Shown: piece by piece, positions 25,716 through 35,891 of the stretch | Layout of the letters: each line of letters begins with the position of its first letter | Position numbering within the stretch: the stretch's first letter is position 1 | Source: Pseudoneobacillus rhizosphaerae | Lineage (GTDB): Bacteria > Bacillota > Bacilli > Bacillales > Cytobacillaceae | NCBI RefSeq assembly: GCF_917563885.1 | Contig: NZ_CAKJTG010000012.1 | Span: 50,491 to 114,490 of the forward strand | Direction of reading: 5' to 3' | Length of the DNA stretch: 64,000 bases | Made by a program: the position numbers and the translations under genes | Notes under the pieces: model-generated | Databases searched by the model: none | What the model was told of the DNA's origin: nothing | Seen by the model: only the letters and a program-made list of their open reading frames with translations

Positions 25716-25748
25716 AAAAAGAGGTGTTTGGAAAAGTCCAAACACCTC
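25716..25748 (-). terminator. intrinsic terminator of the yndM-like gene
   Basis: A perfect 12-bp stem, GAGGTGTTTGGA (25721-25732) with TCCAAACACCTC (25737-25748), and a T-run on the minus strand. Confidence 0.85.
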
Positions 25749-25753
25749 TACAA

Positions 25754-26185
25754 TCAACGTTTTACCCTAGGGTCTCGCTCTTCTCCCATTTCCATTCCGT
25801 AAGCCATTTTCGGGTTGAAGCCTGCTTTTTGTTGCACAGTCACATCCGTATTTTTTAATAAGATACGATGGACAATGACTTCAGCACCTGTAATGAGGAA
25901 TGCAGATAAAAGACTTCCCCAGCCAATTTGAACATAACTTTCTAATAGAACACTTCCAAATATCCAAACCATTGTATAATTGAGGAAAAAATCAATTGCC
26001 AGCGCATTCGAATTGCCAAGCCTCGGTAAAATGATTCTATCTCCAATTGCATAAGAAACAATCGTGACCAGCAAGCTAAATGAAATGATATCCACTATTG
26101 TTGCATCAAAAAATAAATCAAGTCCAACCGCAAAGGCGATTAAACATGTTATAAATTTTAGTAGCAAAATCGATATATGCCTCAT
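25754..26185 (-). CDS. YndM-like DUF2512 membrane protein
   Basis: 143 residues with four predicted membrane helices. The segment SYAIGDRIILPRLGNSNALAIDFFLNY (residues ~45-71) is typical of the DUF2512 (YndM) family of Bacilli, often associated with sporulation. The C-terminus is charged and cytoplasmic (MGEERDPRVKR). Start chosen at the second Met, seven bases from GGAGG. Function unknown. Confidence 0.82.
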   Translation of the reverse strand: MRHISILLLKFITCLIAFAVGLDLFFDATIVDIISFSLLVTIVSYAIGDRIILPRLGNSNALAIDFFLNYTMVWIFGSVLLESYVQIGWGSLLSAFLITGAEVIVHRILLKNTDVTVQQKAGFNPKMAYGMEMGEERDPRVKR

Positions 26186-26334
26186 CACAAAACCTCCTTT
26201 GCTAATAGTTTGAGAATATATTTAAAAACCATACATACCGGCTTTATCTCCTCTTTTGCTTAAACATAGCCATTTGGTAACTAAATGCCTTATAATAATA
26301 AATATTTAAAAAGCGATGAAAGTAAGGCGATAAT

Positions 26335-28446
26335 ATGGAACGATTGCACCCTTTGAAGGAAGCAGTTGTACGTTTTTGGAAAAAGAAACACCTCACACAA
26401 TATATGTTATTAGTGTTATTAACCTTTTTCTTACTCGTCCTCCTTTACTTTGTATGGACCGCTAGCAGGGTTAATGTTAAATCTCTAAAAGAAGGCCTAA
26501 GCCAGCCTACCGTTATTTATGATCAAGATGGCGACATTGCTAGTAATGTTCTTACCAACCGGACAAAAGGTGTAGTTGTAGGCAAGCTTCCAAAACATGT
26601 GGGAGATGCGGTTGTCGCAATTGAGGATGAACGTTTTTATGAACACCATGGTTTCGATGTTAAAGGAATTACACGGTCTTTCTTTAATAATTTTTTAGCC
26701 GGAAGTATAACAGGTGGTGGTAGTACAATCACGCAGCAACTAACAAAAAATGCACTCCTTTCACCTGAAAAAACATACAAACGAAAAATTGAAGAATTAT
26801 TTTTAGCAGTAAAAATTGAAAAGGTTTATGAAAAAGATGAAATCTTACAAATGTATTTGAATCAAGTTTATTTTGGAAGTAGTTCATGGGGAATCGGGCA
26901 GGCTGCAAGGAAATATTTCAATAAAGATATTGATGACGTATCCATTAGTGAAGCGGCAACACTGGCTGCCCTCCTTCAAGCACCAAGTGCACTTGACCCT
27001 TACAAACATTATGACCGTGCACTTAAACGACGGAATATTGTTTTAGGAAAGATGTTAGAACACGGAATGATATCTAATGAAGAACACAAACTAGCGATTG
27101 ACGAAAAAATCAATCTAGAAGACGGCGGAGGAAGCTTTATTGAACGAAAGTATCCTTATTATGTAGATGCGGTTCTCGATGAAGCAATCAATGAGTTTGG
27201 GTTAACTCAAGAGGAAATTTTAACTAGAGGATATCGAATTCATACCGAAATGGATCAGAATTTGCAATCTGTTCTCGAGAAAATTTATCAACGTGATGCT
27301 AATTTTCCAAAAGGAAAATCAGGCGCTATCGTTCAAAGTGGTGCGGTTTTACTAGACCCAGCTACCGGAGGAGTTCTCGGTCTCATCGGAGGAAGAGGCG
27401 AGACAGTGTTTCGTGGTTTTAATCGAGCCACACATCTTAAAGTTCAACCCGGGTCAACACTAAAACCACTTGTGGTTTACACCCCTGCCCTTGAAGAAGG
27501 TTATACTCCAACTTCCATGCTAATTGACGAACCTATAACATTCGGTGAGTATAAACCAGAGAATGCTTCAAAGAAATATCTAGGCGAAACAACTATGTAT
27601 GAGGCAATCGAAAAATCGTTAAATGTACCGACAGTTTGGCTGTTAAATCAAATAGGTTTAAAAAAAGGAACGGATGCACTCAAGCGTTTCGGAATTCCAG
27701 TTGAAAAAGAAGATGAAAACTTGGCGATCGCATTAGGTGGAATGCATCATGGGATATCTCCACTACAATTAGCAGAAGCTTTTTCAACATTCCCTAACGA
27801 TGGTAAGCGAAATGATGGCCACCTAATCACCAAAATTGTTGGACCTACGGGTGATGTCATCGCTGAGCGAAGTGTTAAATCAGTTAAGGTTACATCTAAA
27901 GCGGTTGCCAATGATATGACCTCGATGCTGTTGAATGTAGTTGAATCCGGAACGGGGAAAGGTACAAAAATTTCAGGTATGCAAATTGCTGGGAAAACTG
28001 GGACAACACAGCTTCCGTTTTCAGATATAAACGGTGCAAAGGATCAATGGTTTGTCGGTTACACACCTACTATTGTCGGAGCAATATGGCTAGGATATGA
28101 CAAAACTGACCGTAAACATTATTTATCAAATAGTAGTTCTGAAAATGTTGTTCCCATCTTTCGAGCAATTATGGAAGGGGCAAAACCATATATTGCATCA
28201 GAAAAATTTGAAGTTGAATCGATAAACGATAGATTAAAAGAAGACGGTGAACTTGAGGAAGCCAAGCTGGCCCTCGAAGAACGAGTAGAAAAGTTTAAAA
28301 AAGAAATAGAAGAAAACACCAAGAGTATGGAAGAGAAAATTAAAGAGGAATCCCCTAAATGGAAGGAATCCTTTGATAAAAGTATGTATAAAATCGGAAA
28401 AACGATTGATGGATTGCTTCAGAAGATAAAGAAAATTGGCGAATAA
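26335..28446 (+). CDS. class A penicillin-binding protein (PbpF/PBP2c-like)
   Basis: 703 residues: cytoplasmic N-terminus, one membrane helix (~23-44), glycosyltransferase domain GT51 (EDERFYEHHGFD, residues ~97; GGSTITQQLTKN, ~127), and transpeptidase domain with STLKPL (serine ~372), SLN (~427) and KTGT (~553). It polymerises and cross-links peptidoglycan on the outer face of the membrane. The last ~60 residues are a highly charged Glu/Lys helix that may form a coiled coil. Length and architecture match B. subtilis PbpF, a sporulation-related PBP; orthology is inferred. A long hairpin terminator follows. Confidence 0.92.
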   Translation: MERLHPLKEAVVRFWKKKHLTQYMLLVLLTFFLLVLLYFVWTASRVNVKSLKEGLSQPTVIYDQDGDIASNVLTNRTKGVVVGKLPKHVGDAVVAIEDERFYEHHGFDVKGITRSFFNNFLAGSITGGGSTITQQLTKNALLSPEKTYKRKIEELFLAVKIEKVYEKDEILQMYLNQVYFGSSSWGIGQAARKYFNKDIDDVSISEAATLAALLQAPSALDPYKHYDRALKRRNIVLGKMLEHGMISNEEHKLAIDEKINLEDGGGSFIERKYPYYVDAVLDEAINEFGLTQEEILTRGYRIHTEMDQNLQSVLEKIYQRDANFPKGKSGAIVQSGAVLLDPATGGVLGLIGGRGETVFRGFNRATHLKVQPGSTLKPLVVYTPALEEGYTPTSMLIDEPITFGEYKPENASKKYLGETTMYEAIEKSLNVPTVWLLNQIGLKKGTDALKRFGIPVEKEDENLAIALGGMHHGISPLQLAEAFSTFPNDGKRNDGHLITKIVGPTGDVIAERSVKSVKVTSKAVANDMTSMLLNVVESGTGKGTKISGMQIAGKTGTTQLPFSDINGAKDQWFVGYTPTIVGAIWLGYDKTDRKHYLSNSSSENVVPIFRAIMEGAKPYIASEKFEVESINDRLKEDGELEEAKLALEERVEKFKKEIEENTKSMEEKIKEESPKWKESFDKSMYKIGKTIDGLLQKIKKIGE

Positions 28447-28449
28447 GTG

Positions 28450-28506
28450 AAATCTGACCCTTAATTTTGTTTCAGAACAGGATTAAGGGGTCAGATTTTT
28501 TTCACT
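28450..28506 (+). terminator. intrinsic terminator of the PBP gene
   Basis: AAATCTGACCCTTAA (28450-28464) pairs with TTAAGGGGTCAGATTT (28483-28498, one bulge), followed by a T-run. Confidence 0.8.
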
Positions 28507-28622
28507 TCCATAAATCCTTATTATTAGGTTCCCTTCTATTCCATAAACGTATAAAATCATGTACTATTGTCTATGTGTATTTTTCTTTGAATATAATCTC
28601 CAATAGACAGGAGGTAAAATAA

Positions 28623-30257
28623 ATGAAGAAAAAAAGACTTTTAGTCTTTTATTTCATCGTGAGCATTGTGTGGATTTATGGTTCAAATTTTTTATTAAAT
28701 GAACTTGTCTCTACTCAATACATTTCACAACTAGAAAGACTTAAAGAGATACTTTATGTACTTGTTACTGGTTTCTTCTTTTATTTTTTCATTAGTAAAA
28801 CTGTGGAATTAAATGTGTCGAAAGAAGATGAAAAACGCCTATCCACCCTTATCAATTCGATGGTTGATTTTGTGAATTTTAAGGATGGTGAAGGAAGATG
28901 GATTGAAGCAAATGAATTTGGGTTAAAATTATTTCAAATTGATCATGTCGATTACAGAGGAAAAAAAGACTCTGAATTAGCTGATTATAGTCCCTTCTAT
29001 GCAGAAGCTCTTCGTTTTTGTGAAATATCTGATGAGGATGCTTGGAAAAACCGAAAAATAACACGAATAGAAGAGCGCTTGGCATTACCAAATGGGACAA
29101 TCAAAACCTTCGATACAATTAAGGTGCCCCTATTTAACCCTGACGGTAGCCGCAAAGGATTAGTCATCATTGGTAGAGATATCACAGAAAGAATAGAAAT
29201 TGAAAAACTGCTCGAAGAAAGTAGACAACAGTACAAGTCATTATTTGAATACAGTCCAGACATCGTTTATATGCTGGACTTAGAGGGATATATCACAAAC
29301 GTAAATGCACAATTCACAGTCATTACAGGGTATTCGCATAAAGAAATAATAAGAAAACATTTTACATATGTTTTACCGAATCACTTCCACGCCTCTGCAA
29401 TAGAGTATTTATCAAAAGTCAAAACGAGCAAAATACCTGAAATGTTTGAACTTGAGATTGAACATAAAGATGGTCAGCATATTACTCTTCAATGTAACTC
29501 ACTTCCGATTATCGTCGATGGGAAAATGACGGGGTTTATTGGCTATGGTAAAGATGTTACATCCTTAAGGCTAGCCGAGGAGCGATTAAGACGAACTGAA
29601 AAACTATCTGTAGTTGGTGAATTGTCAGCAAGTGTCGCACATGAAATTCGAAATCCACTCACTTCATTAAAAGGATTTGTCCAAATTTTACAAGTAGAAG
29701 ATCCGAAGCATCAATTTTATTATCAAATCATGCATGATGAATTGAATCGGATTAATCATATTGTTAGCGAACTTCTATTATTAGCAAAACCCCAGCAAAT
29801 GAAATTTACACACGCGAACATAAACAAATTATTTCAAGATGTACTTTCATTACTAAGAACAGAAGCAAACTTGAATGATATTCAAATTGACTTTTCATCC
29901 TCATTCCATGAACTCTGGATCGAATGTGAACCCAATCAATTGAAGCAATTATTTATCAATATTATCAAAAATGCGATGGAATCCTCTTACAAAGATGGAG
30001 TTGTTTCGATCTTTTTAGAAGAGTTAGAAAATGAATTTGTTTCCGTAAAAGTAATGGATAAAGGCTGTGGAATATCGAAGGAACTGTTAGAAAAAATAGG
30101 TGAACCTTTCTATTCTTCAAAAGAAAAAGGGACAGGCTTAGGACTTACAGTAAGTTTTAAGATTGTTCAATCTCACAATGGTTCTATCCAATTTGAGAGT
30201 GAACAAGACGTAGGAACAACAGTTACAATTAATTTACCAAAACAACAACCAAAATAA
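28623..30257 (+). CDS. PAS-domain sensor histidine kinase
   Basis: 544 residues: two membrane helices (~5-22 and ~42-62), two PAS domains (~80-185 and ~200-320), HisKA with phosphorylated His in SASVAHEIRNPLTSLKGF (~338), and a HATPase_c domain with DKGCGISKE (G1) and EKGTGLGLTV (G2). This is the arrangement of Bacillus sporulation-type kinases such as KinE, which phosphorylate Spo0F. No response regulator is adjacent, so it is an orphan kinase. AGGAGG lies upstream of the ATG. Signal and partner are not visible. Confidence 0.88.
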   Translation: MKKKRLLVFYFIVSIVWIYGSNFLLNELVSTQYISQLERLKEILYVLVTGFFFYFFISKTVELNVSKEDEKRLSTLINSMVDFVNFKDGEGRWIEANEFGLKLFQIDHVDYRGKKDSELADYSPFYAEALRFCEISDEDAWKNRKITRIEERLALPNGTIKTFDTIKVPLFNPDGSRKGLVIIGRDITERIEIEKLLEESRQQYKSLFEYSPDIVYMLDLEGYITNVNAQFTVITGYSHKEIIRKHFTYVLPNHFHASAIEYLSKVKTSKIPEMFELEIEHKDGQHITLQCNSLPIIVDGKMTGFIGYGKDVTSLRLAEERLRRTEKLSVVGELSASVAHEIRNPLTSLKGFVQILQVEDPKHQFYYQIMHDELNRINHIVSELLLLAKPQQMKFTHANINKLFQDVLSLLRTEANLNDIQIDFSSSFHELWIECEPNQLKQLFINIIKNAMESSYKDGVVSIFLEELENEFVSVKVMDKGCGISKELLEKIGEPFYSSKEKGTGLGLTVSFKIVQSHNGSIQFESEQDVGTTVTINLPKQQPK

Positions 30258-30270
30258 GGTTACTTCATAA

Positions 30271-30304
30271 AGAAAGAACGCTTGTTGATCAAGCGTTCTT
30301 TCTT
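30271..30304. terminator. bidirectional terminator hairpin
   Basis: AGAAAGAACGCTTG (30271-30284) pairs perfectly with CAAGCGTTCTTTCT (30290-30303), between convergent genes. Confidence 0.85.
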
Positions 30305-32020
30305 TTACCTTTGATACTGAACTCTATGAAGGTTAGCAAATATACCTCCTAGCTCAATTAGTTCATCATGCCCACCCTCTTCAGCTATACCATCCTCGGT
30401 GACGACTACAATTCGATCTGCGTTTCGAATGGTTGCTAATCGATGGGCAATTACAAGCGTAGTACGGTTCTTGGCTAGTTCTGTTAACGCAGCTTGAATA
30501 ATTGATTCTGTTTCCGTGTCTAACGCTGAAGTAGCTTCATCTAATATTAAAATGGGAGGATTCTTTAAAAACATTCTTGCAATCGCAAGCCGTTGTTTTT
30601 GTCCCCCTGATAACTTAAGTCCACGTTCCCCTATCTGGGTCTCAAAGCCATCTGGTAAAGACAAAATGAAATCCTCTAGATGTGCTCGACGTGCTGCCTC
30701 CCTTATTTGCTCTTCCGATGCATCTAACATTCCATACGCAATATTTTCTCGTAATGTCCCGGTGAATAAGAATACATCCTGTTGCACAATTCCTATTTGA
30801 GAACGGAGTGATTTTCTTGTCATTTGTCTAATATCAAATCCGTCAATAGTAATACTACCTTCAATCACATCGTAGAAACGGGGTATCAAAGAACAAATGG
30901 TTGTTTTACCTGCCCCAGACGGTCCAACAAACGCAACCGTTTCTCCTGCTGGAATATGTAAGTCAATTTCTTTTAAAACTGGTTTTTTGTCATCATAACT
31001 GAAGCTAACCTGATTAAACACAATATTCCCTTTTAGTGATGAAACTTCTATAGCATCTACAACATCCTTAACATCCGGCTCTGTGTCTATTAGTTCAGTA
31101 AAACGTTTAAATCCTGCCATTCCCTTAGGATAAAGCTCCATAAGTGCACTAATTTTATCAATAGGTTTGAAAAGAACATTTACATATAAGATAAAACCAA
31201 CAAGTTCACCGTAAGACATTTGGCCTGTAAAGCTTAACCATGCACCGTAAACTAAAACGACCAAAATCATCATTCTCGTCATCATAAATATTCCTGCTAA
31301 GCTAAATGACATTACTTTATAAGCACCTAGCTTCGCTTTGCGAAAAGTACGGTTATTTTTTCTAAATCTCGCAATCTCAAACTCCTCGTTTGTAAAGGAC
31401 TGTACAACCCGAATTCCAGAAACACTGTCTTCTACACGAGCATTAATATCAGCAACATTACTATACATTCTGTCCCAAGCCTTGTTCATTTTAAAATTAC
31501 ACACTGTTATTAACCAGACCAAAAATGGCACGATAATAATCGTTACCAACGCCAACTTGACATTAATAGTTAACATAATCCAAAAAGCACCGACGAAGGT
31601 CATAATCGAGATAAACAAATCTTCAGGACCATGGTGTGCTAATTCCCCAAGATCAAAGAGGTCAGTTGTAATCCGACTCATAATATGTCCTGTTTTCGTA
31701 TTATCGAAAAAGCGGAAGGATTGCTTTTGAACATGCTGAAATAACTGCTGCCTCATATCGGTCTCAATATTTATTCCTAGCTTATGCCCCCAATAATTCA
31801 CCACAAATTGCAAAAGCATACTAAGAATAAAGACAAGTAGCAATCCTACACTAACTGAAACAATCATAGACCAGTTTCCAGTCGGTAATAGTGAATCTAT
31901 GAACCAGGATACAGCTAAAGGGAAAGCTAACTCTAAAACGGCTACTACTACCGCACAACTAAAGTCAAGCATAAAGAGTTTTTTATGAGGAAGATAATAT
32001 GAAAAAAAACGTCGAATCAT
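30305..32020 (-). CDS. ABC exporter, fused permease/ATPase (half-transporter)
   Basis: 571 residues: six membrane helices in an ABC_membrane domain (~1-310) and an ATPase domain with Walker A GPSGAGKTT, signature LSGGQKQR and Walker B ILILDEATSALD, plus the switch His in IAHRLATI. It should act as a homodimer exporting lipids, drugs or peptides; the substrate is not evident. AGGAGAACATCT precedes the ATG. No partner half-transporter is adjacent. Confidence 0.92.
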   Translation of the reverse strand: MIRRFFSYYLPHKKLFMLDFSCAVVVAVLELAFPLAVSWFIDSLLPTGNWSMIVSVSVGLLLVFILSMLLQFVVNYWGHKLGINIETDMRQQLFQHVQKQSFRFFDNTKTGHIMSRITTDLFDLGELAHHGPEDLFISIMTFVGAFWIMLTINVKLALVTIIIVPFLVWLITVCNFKMNKAWDRMYSNVADINARVEDSVSGIRVVQSFTNEEFEIARFRKNNRTFRKAKLGAYKVMSFSLAGIFMMTRMMILVVLVYGAWLSFTGQMSYGELVGFILYVNVLFKPIDKISALMELYPKGMAGFKRFTELIDTEPDVKDVVDAIEVSSLKGNIVFNQVSFSYDDKKPVLKEIDLHIPAGETVAFVGPSGAGKTTICSLIPRFYDVIEGSITIDGFDIRQMTRKSLRSQIGIVQQDVFLFTGTLRENIAYGMLDASEEQIREAARRAHLEDFILSLPDGFETQIGERGLKLSGGQKQRLAIARMFLKNPPILILDEATSALDTETESIIQAALTELAKNRTTLVIAHRLATIRNADRIVVVTEDGIAEEGGHDELIELGGIFANLHRVQYQR

Positions 32021-32121
32021 AGATGTTCTCCTTTAATGTTAAATATACTTGGATTATAGGCTTCTGCGGAGAATATTTCAAGAGTTCTGAATTTTTCAAC
32101 CAACTATAAATTTTTTCGAAA

Positions 32122-32168
32122 TAATAAAAACCATGGTCAGATTATATAAATAAAATGACCATGGTTTT
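32122..32168 (-). terminator. intrinsic terminator
   Basis: AAAACCATGGTCA (32127-32139) pairs with TGACCATGGTTTT (32156-32168); T-rich on the minus strand beyond the stem. Confidence 0.75.
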
Positions 32169-32170
32169 AT

Positions 32171-32635
32171 TTAGCAAATTTCAATTTCAATCCATCTGTC
32201 TATTTCACCGAACACCTTTTTCTCATGATAATGGGGTTTATACCTATGGAAAAAGCGCAAGCGTAACTCTTCAAAGCCTTCCAACTCATCAATTGTTTTT
32301 TCAATTCTCTCTATCTCTATCGGAGTAGCTAATATATTTGATTTCTTTACTGTTAAGGGGATTTTCATGGCTCCTAACTGAAGCGATTCCTTAGGGATTC
32401 CAGTCCTTACCAACCTCTTTAGCTTGCGATTTACTTCCCAAAGTGAAACCCCATCGACAACTTGAAAGGTATGTATAGTTTGATTCAATACTTCCTTTTT
32501 CTCTTCCTTCATTTTCTTAATATAAAGGATTTTTTTATTTTTTTCGTTTTCTAAAAACTCAAATAAAGTGACATCTTCTAATTTAGTCTTAATTTTTTTT
32601 ATTACTTTAATTTCTTGCATTTTTGAAAGTAACAT
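32171..32635 (-). CDS. uncharacterized protein
   Basis: 154 residues, very Lys/Glu-rich, soluble. Visible features are a basic N-terminal region, VVDGVSLWEVNRKLKRLVRTGIPKESL in the middle, and a C-terminal RFFHRYKPHYHEKKVFGEIDRWIEIEIC with clustered His and Tyr. GGAGGG lies eight bases before the ATG. I do not recognise a family. Confidence 0.6.
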   Translation of the reverse strand: MLLSKMQEIKVIKKIKTKLEDVTLFEFLENEKNKKILYIKKMKEEKKEVLNQTIHTFQVVDGVSLWEVNRKLKRLVRTGIPKESLQLGAMKIPLTVKKSNILATPIEIERIEKTIDELEGFEELRLRFFHRYKPHYHEKKVFGEIDRWIEIEIC

Positions 32636-32807
32636 CCTGTTGTCCCTCCTCTACCACCTATATATATACGAGGCAACCTCGATATTTATAAGGGTACAAA
32701 ACTAAAAATGTATTTTTTCACCGCTTTTATCAAATACTTTAAGGGATATTCCTGTAATATCAATCGTTTACAGATTATCCAATCCTATTGATGAGGTGAT
32801 TCGACTT

Positions 32808-32960
32808 ATGAGTTATCAAGATCATTTAGATCCACATTCTCAGCAGTTTCACCATAATTGGACAAGACCTAAGCGTTCAAAGTCACAGGTTAATGGAAAT
32901 ACGCAACCTTCGATACAAAACATTATTCTGAGAAGTAATGCTAAGGCTCACAGATGGTAA
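32808..32960 (+). CDS. 50-residue small protein, YpzG-like candidate
   Basis: A short frame with GAGGTGAT eight bases before its ATG and a good terminator 20 bp after the stop (32981-33008). The product is hydrophilic, His/Asn/Gln-rich, with FHHNWTRPKRSKSQVNG near residues 14-30 and a basic C-terminus NAKAHRW. It reminds me of the small YpzG-type proteins of Bacillus, but this is from memory and uncertain. Likely a real gene given its signals. Confidence 0.6.
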   Translation: MSYQDHLDPHSQQFHHNWTRPKRSKSQVNGNTQPSIQNIILRSNAKAHRW

Positions 32961-32980
32961 AGGATATCTGAAACGAGAAA

Positions 32981-33012
32981 AAAGAAGACCTTTTTCGGGG
33001 TCTTCTTTTTTT
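32981..33012 (+). terminator. intrinsic terminator
   Basis: AAAGAAGACC (32981-32990) pairs with GGTCTTCTTT (32999-33008), followed by T-run. Confidence 0.8.
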
Positions 33013-33045
33013 ATGTTCATTATTATAGGATTGCGAATCTAAATA

Positions 33046-33312
33046 TTAATTTGGCTCTGTATACCCTTTAGCTCGTTCACTATCCCCTACCCCTTTAGTT
33101 GTTGGGTCTTGGACAACTCCAAGCAAGGATAACAAGACGAATACAGCATTGGCGATATTAAGAACTTCTTGTTTGATCTGATCAGTTAATTGAAAATCAA
33201 TTACACCTAGAGTGTGTAACGCAACTAAAAGAACTTCAACCAAAATTAAAATTTGGGAAACGAAAGCCATCACCCAGGCTTTATTTTTAAAACGAACCTT
33301 CCAGTTAATCAT
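33046..33312 (-). CDS. orphan phage-type holin
   Basis: 88 residues of the phi-LC3 type holin family (PF04531): INWKVRFKNKAWVMAFVSQ at the start, two membrane helices (~12-33 and ~52-66), and the conserved GVVQDPTTKGVGDSERAKGYTEP end. In phages such proteins permeabilise the membrane for endolysin. No endolysin or other phage gene is near, so it is either a remnant or a domesticated holin, as found in several Bacillus chromosomes. AGGAGG precedes the ATG, and the frame is intact. Confidence 0.88.
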   Translation of the reverse strand: MINWKVRFKNKAWVMAFVSQILILVEVLLVALHTLGVIDFQLTDQIKQEVLNIANAVFVLLSLLGVVQDPTTKGVGDSERAKGYTEPN

Positions 33313-33412
33313 TTTGAAACCTCCTAATATAAGTACTAAGATATCTTAGTACTAACATATGTTGAAGAGTCAAAATGGTTGTCCGCACCTGTCCTCTATA
33401 TTTAAAAATATT

Positions 33413-35725
33413 TTATATTATCTCGAAGGCGTCCTCTGGAATCAATTTCAAAAGCGGACTTCGAGTTTCTATAGAAAACAGATGTAATTCATGCATGGCT
33501 CTGGTGCATGCCGTATAAAACAGTTTTCTTTCCTCATCTCTAGCATATTGAGAGGTATCAAAAATGATGACGGCATCAAATTCAATCCCTTTTGCTAAGT
33601 AAGCTGGGATAATTAAAGTTCCTTCTTCGTACGCCAATGTACCTTTTTCTATTAAACGTACTGTCATTTCATTTTTTAAGCTATCATAAGCCATCTTACT
33701 TTCTTTAGCTGTTTTACAAATAATCGCAATCGTTTTATACCCGTTCTCTTGAAGTGATTGGACTTTAATTATAAGATTCTTCTCTAATTCCCAAAAATCA
33801 TTAATTACTTTTAATGTAGGCTTTTTTCCCGGACGATTAAACGCTTCTATTTTCTCTCCGTTATCAATAAGACCTCTGGTGAATTCAACTATTGGCTTTG
33901 TCGAACGATATGTTTTCGTTAATATAATCGTCTCTGTTTCATTCTCACTCGACACCGTGCCTTCAAGGACCGTTTCCGAATTAGTTACACCTGAATATAT
34001 TGCCTGGTTAATGTCTCCCAGCAACGTCATTTTACTAAAAGGAAAAAGTTGTTGAATAAATGAAAATTGAAATGGTGAATAATCTTGTGCTTCATCGATA
34101 AATACATGGCGAATCGCTGTATCGGAGTTTCTTCCCAAAATTAAATCCTGTAGATAAACAAATGGTGTCGCATCTTCATAGGTCATGTTCATGTCATTTA
34201 ATGACTTCACAGAAAATTTACTAATTTCATTCCACTTCAGTGTGTTATTCTCCAACATAAATATTCTTTTATACATATCTAATAAGTTCACAAATCTTAG
34301 TTTTTTAACCGAGTTAAATAGGCGTTTAAAACGTTGTTTAACAACCATCTGAGCTAAGTAAGCTTCTTCACGGTCAAAATCATTAAAGGACTCTTTTGAG
34401 AAGCCATCTTTCTCTTCAATCGTATTAAAAGCCTCTAAGTAGTCTTCTTTATCTAAATATTGAATTTCTTCTTGCACCCAGTCTTCCGATTGTTCAAGTT
34501 TCATTGACTTTTTTAATTCTTTCATTAACCAGTTTCTCACTAATTCTATTTTATTTGGGATGGAGATGGCGGGATCTATATTGTAGAAATATTGATATAT
34601 CTCTTCCTTAGTGACCAATATTTTACGACGAAACACTACATTTTGAAAAATCATCCCCTCCATTTTAAGATTTTCTCCATGCTGGTCAATAAGTTGTTTA
34701 AACTCCAAACTTGCTTTATACCGAATACTTTCCATCCTAGTCTCGTATTCTTCATCCTGCTGAGTAGTCAGTAAGTATTCCATTTGGTCATAGGCATCCT
34801 CAAGAAAACATTCTCGATGAATCCGACTGTTTAAATATTCTTGAAAAGTCGTTTGCTTCATATTTTCTTCACCAAGCTCAGGTAATACCGTTGCGACATA
34901 ACTATTAAATAGAGTATTCGGTGAAAATAACATGATGTTCTCTGAATTTATTTTTCCTCGATAACGATAAAGCAAATAAGCTACACGTTGTAGTGCTGCC
35001 GAGGTTTTCCCACTGCCTGCCACACCTTGGACTACTAACAACTTTGCCTTTTCATTACGAATAATTTGATTTTGTTCTTTTTGTATGGTTGCTACAATAC
35101 TTTTCATTTGTGTATCTGCTTGGTTGGCTAATACCTCTTGTAGCATTTCGTCACCGATTGTTACACCTGTATCAAACATCGCTTTTAGTTTTGCGTTTCT
35201 GATAATGTACTGCCGCTTTAGTTTGATTTCACCATTAAACTCACCACTCGGTGTTTCGTAATTGGCTGGTCCTGGCGAATAATCATAATACATACTTGAT
35301 ATAGGAGCTCTCCAGTCGTATATTAAAAAATTTTCATCCTTTTTATCCATAAGGGAAGCGATTCCGATGTATATTTTTTCAGTGATGTTTTCTCCATCTT
35401 CTAAGAAATCAATTCTCCCGAAATACGGAGAGTTTTTTAACCGATTTAATACATTTAATTGTTTGTCAATGATCCCACGCGTTCTTTCACGTTCTGAAAG
35501 CAATTGCGATTGTTGTTTTATACTATAATAAGTTTCGATAATATCATCAGGTTCATCCATATTGATGGTTACATCATTCCAAAACGTTGTTTTTATTTCC
35601 AAAACATCAGAAGAAATCTTATTATTTTTTTGTTTCAGTTTTACTTCTTTTTGATTTACCATTTGGACTAGTTCATTTATTAGTTTCTGTTCTTCTACCA
35701 ATTCCTGTTCTTTAATATCACTCAT
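33413..35725 (-). CDS. helD: RNA polymerase recycling helicase-like protein HelD
   Basis: 770 residues, the length of B. subtilis HelD (YvgS). The N-terminal coiled-coil arm is at ~1-75. The UvrD-like motor has Walker A VVQGVAGSGKTSAALQR (~residue 230), HVFIDEAQDYSPFQ (Walker B), LGDINQAIY, TKTYRST and the C-terminal LAKGIEFDAVIIFD and YTACTRAMHELHLF motifs. HelD binds stalled RNA polymerase and uses ATP to release it from DNA and RNA. The start follows AGGGGAG. Confidence 0.92.
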   Translation of the reverse strand: MSDIKEQELVEEQKLINELVQMVNQKEVKLKQKNNKISSDVLEIKTTFWNDVTINMDEPDDIIETYYSIKQQSQLLSERERTRGIIDKQLNVLNRLKNSPYFGRIDFLEDGENITEKIYIGIASLMDKKDENFLIYDWRAPISSMYYDYSPGPANYETPSGEFNGEIKLKRQYIIRNAKLKAMFDTGVTIGDEMLQEVLANQADTQMKSIVATIQKEQNQIIRNEKAKLLVVQGVAGSGKTSAALQRVAYLLYRYRGKINSENIMLFSPNTLFNSYVATVLPELGEENMKQTTFQEYLNSRIHRECFLEDAYDQMEYLLTTQQDEEYETRMESIRYKASLEFKQLIDQHGENLKMEGMIFQNVVFRRKILVTKEEIYQYFYNIDPAISIPNKIELVRNWLMKELKKSMKLEQSEDWVQEEIQYLDKEDYLEAFNTIEEKDGFSKESFNDFDREEAYLAQMVVKQRFKRLFNSVKKLRFVNLLDMYKRIFMLENNTLKWNEISKFSVKSLNDMNMTYEDATPFVYLQDLILGRNSDTAIRHVFIDEAQDYSPFQFSFIQQLFPFSKMTLLGDINQAIYSGVTNSETVLEGTVSSENETETIILTKTYRSTKPIVEFTRGLIDNGEKIEAFNRPGKKPTLKVINDFWELEKNLIIKVQSLQENGYKTIAIICKTAKESKMAYDSLKNEMTVRLIEKGTLAYEEGTLIIPAYLAKGIEFDAVIIFDTSQYARDEERKLFYTACTRAMHELHLFSIETRSPLLKLIPEDAFEII

Positions 35726-35891
35726 TAAACCACTCCCCTGATAAAATAAGGTTAAATATTTGACTTTTTAATTCATATGTGATAATGTTAATATAGGATA
35801 TTTATTATCTATAATAATAAATTTTTATAGTGACCATTTTTTATTTTACATTGTCTCTTCCTACATATCAAGCTTTTTTTCAAACAAGATT

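Noticed and set aside
33046..33312. Prophage suggested by the holin gene
   Set aside because: No integrase, structural, lysin or attachment sequences surround it; neighbours are ordinary chromosomal genes.
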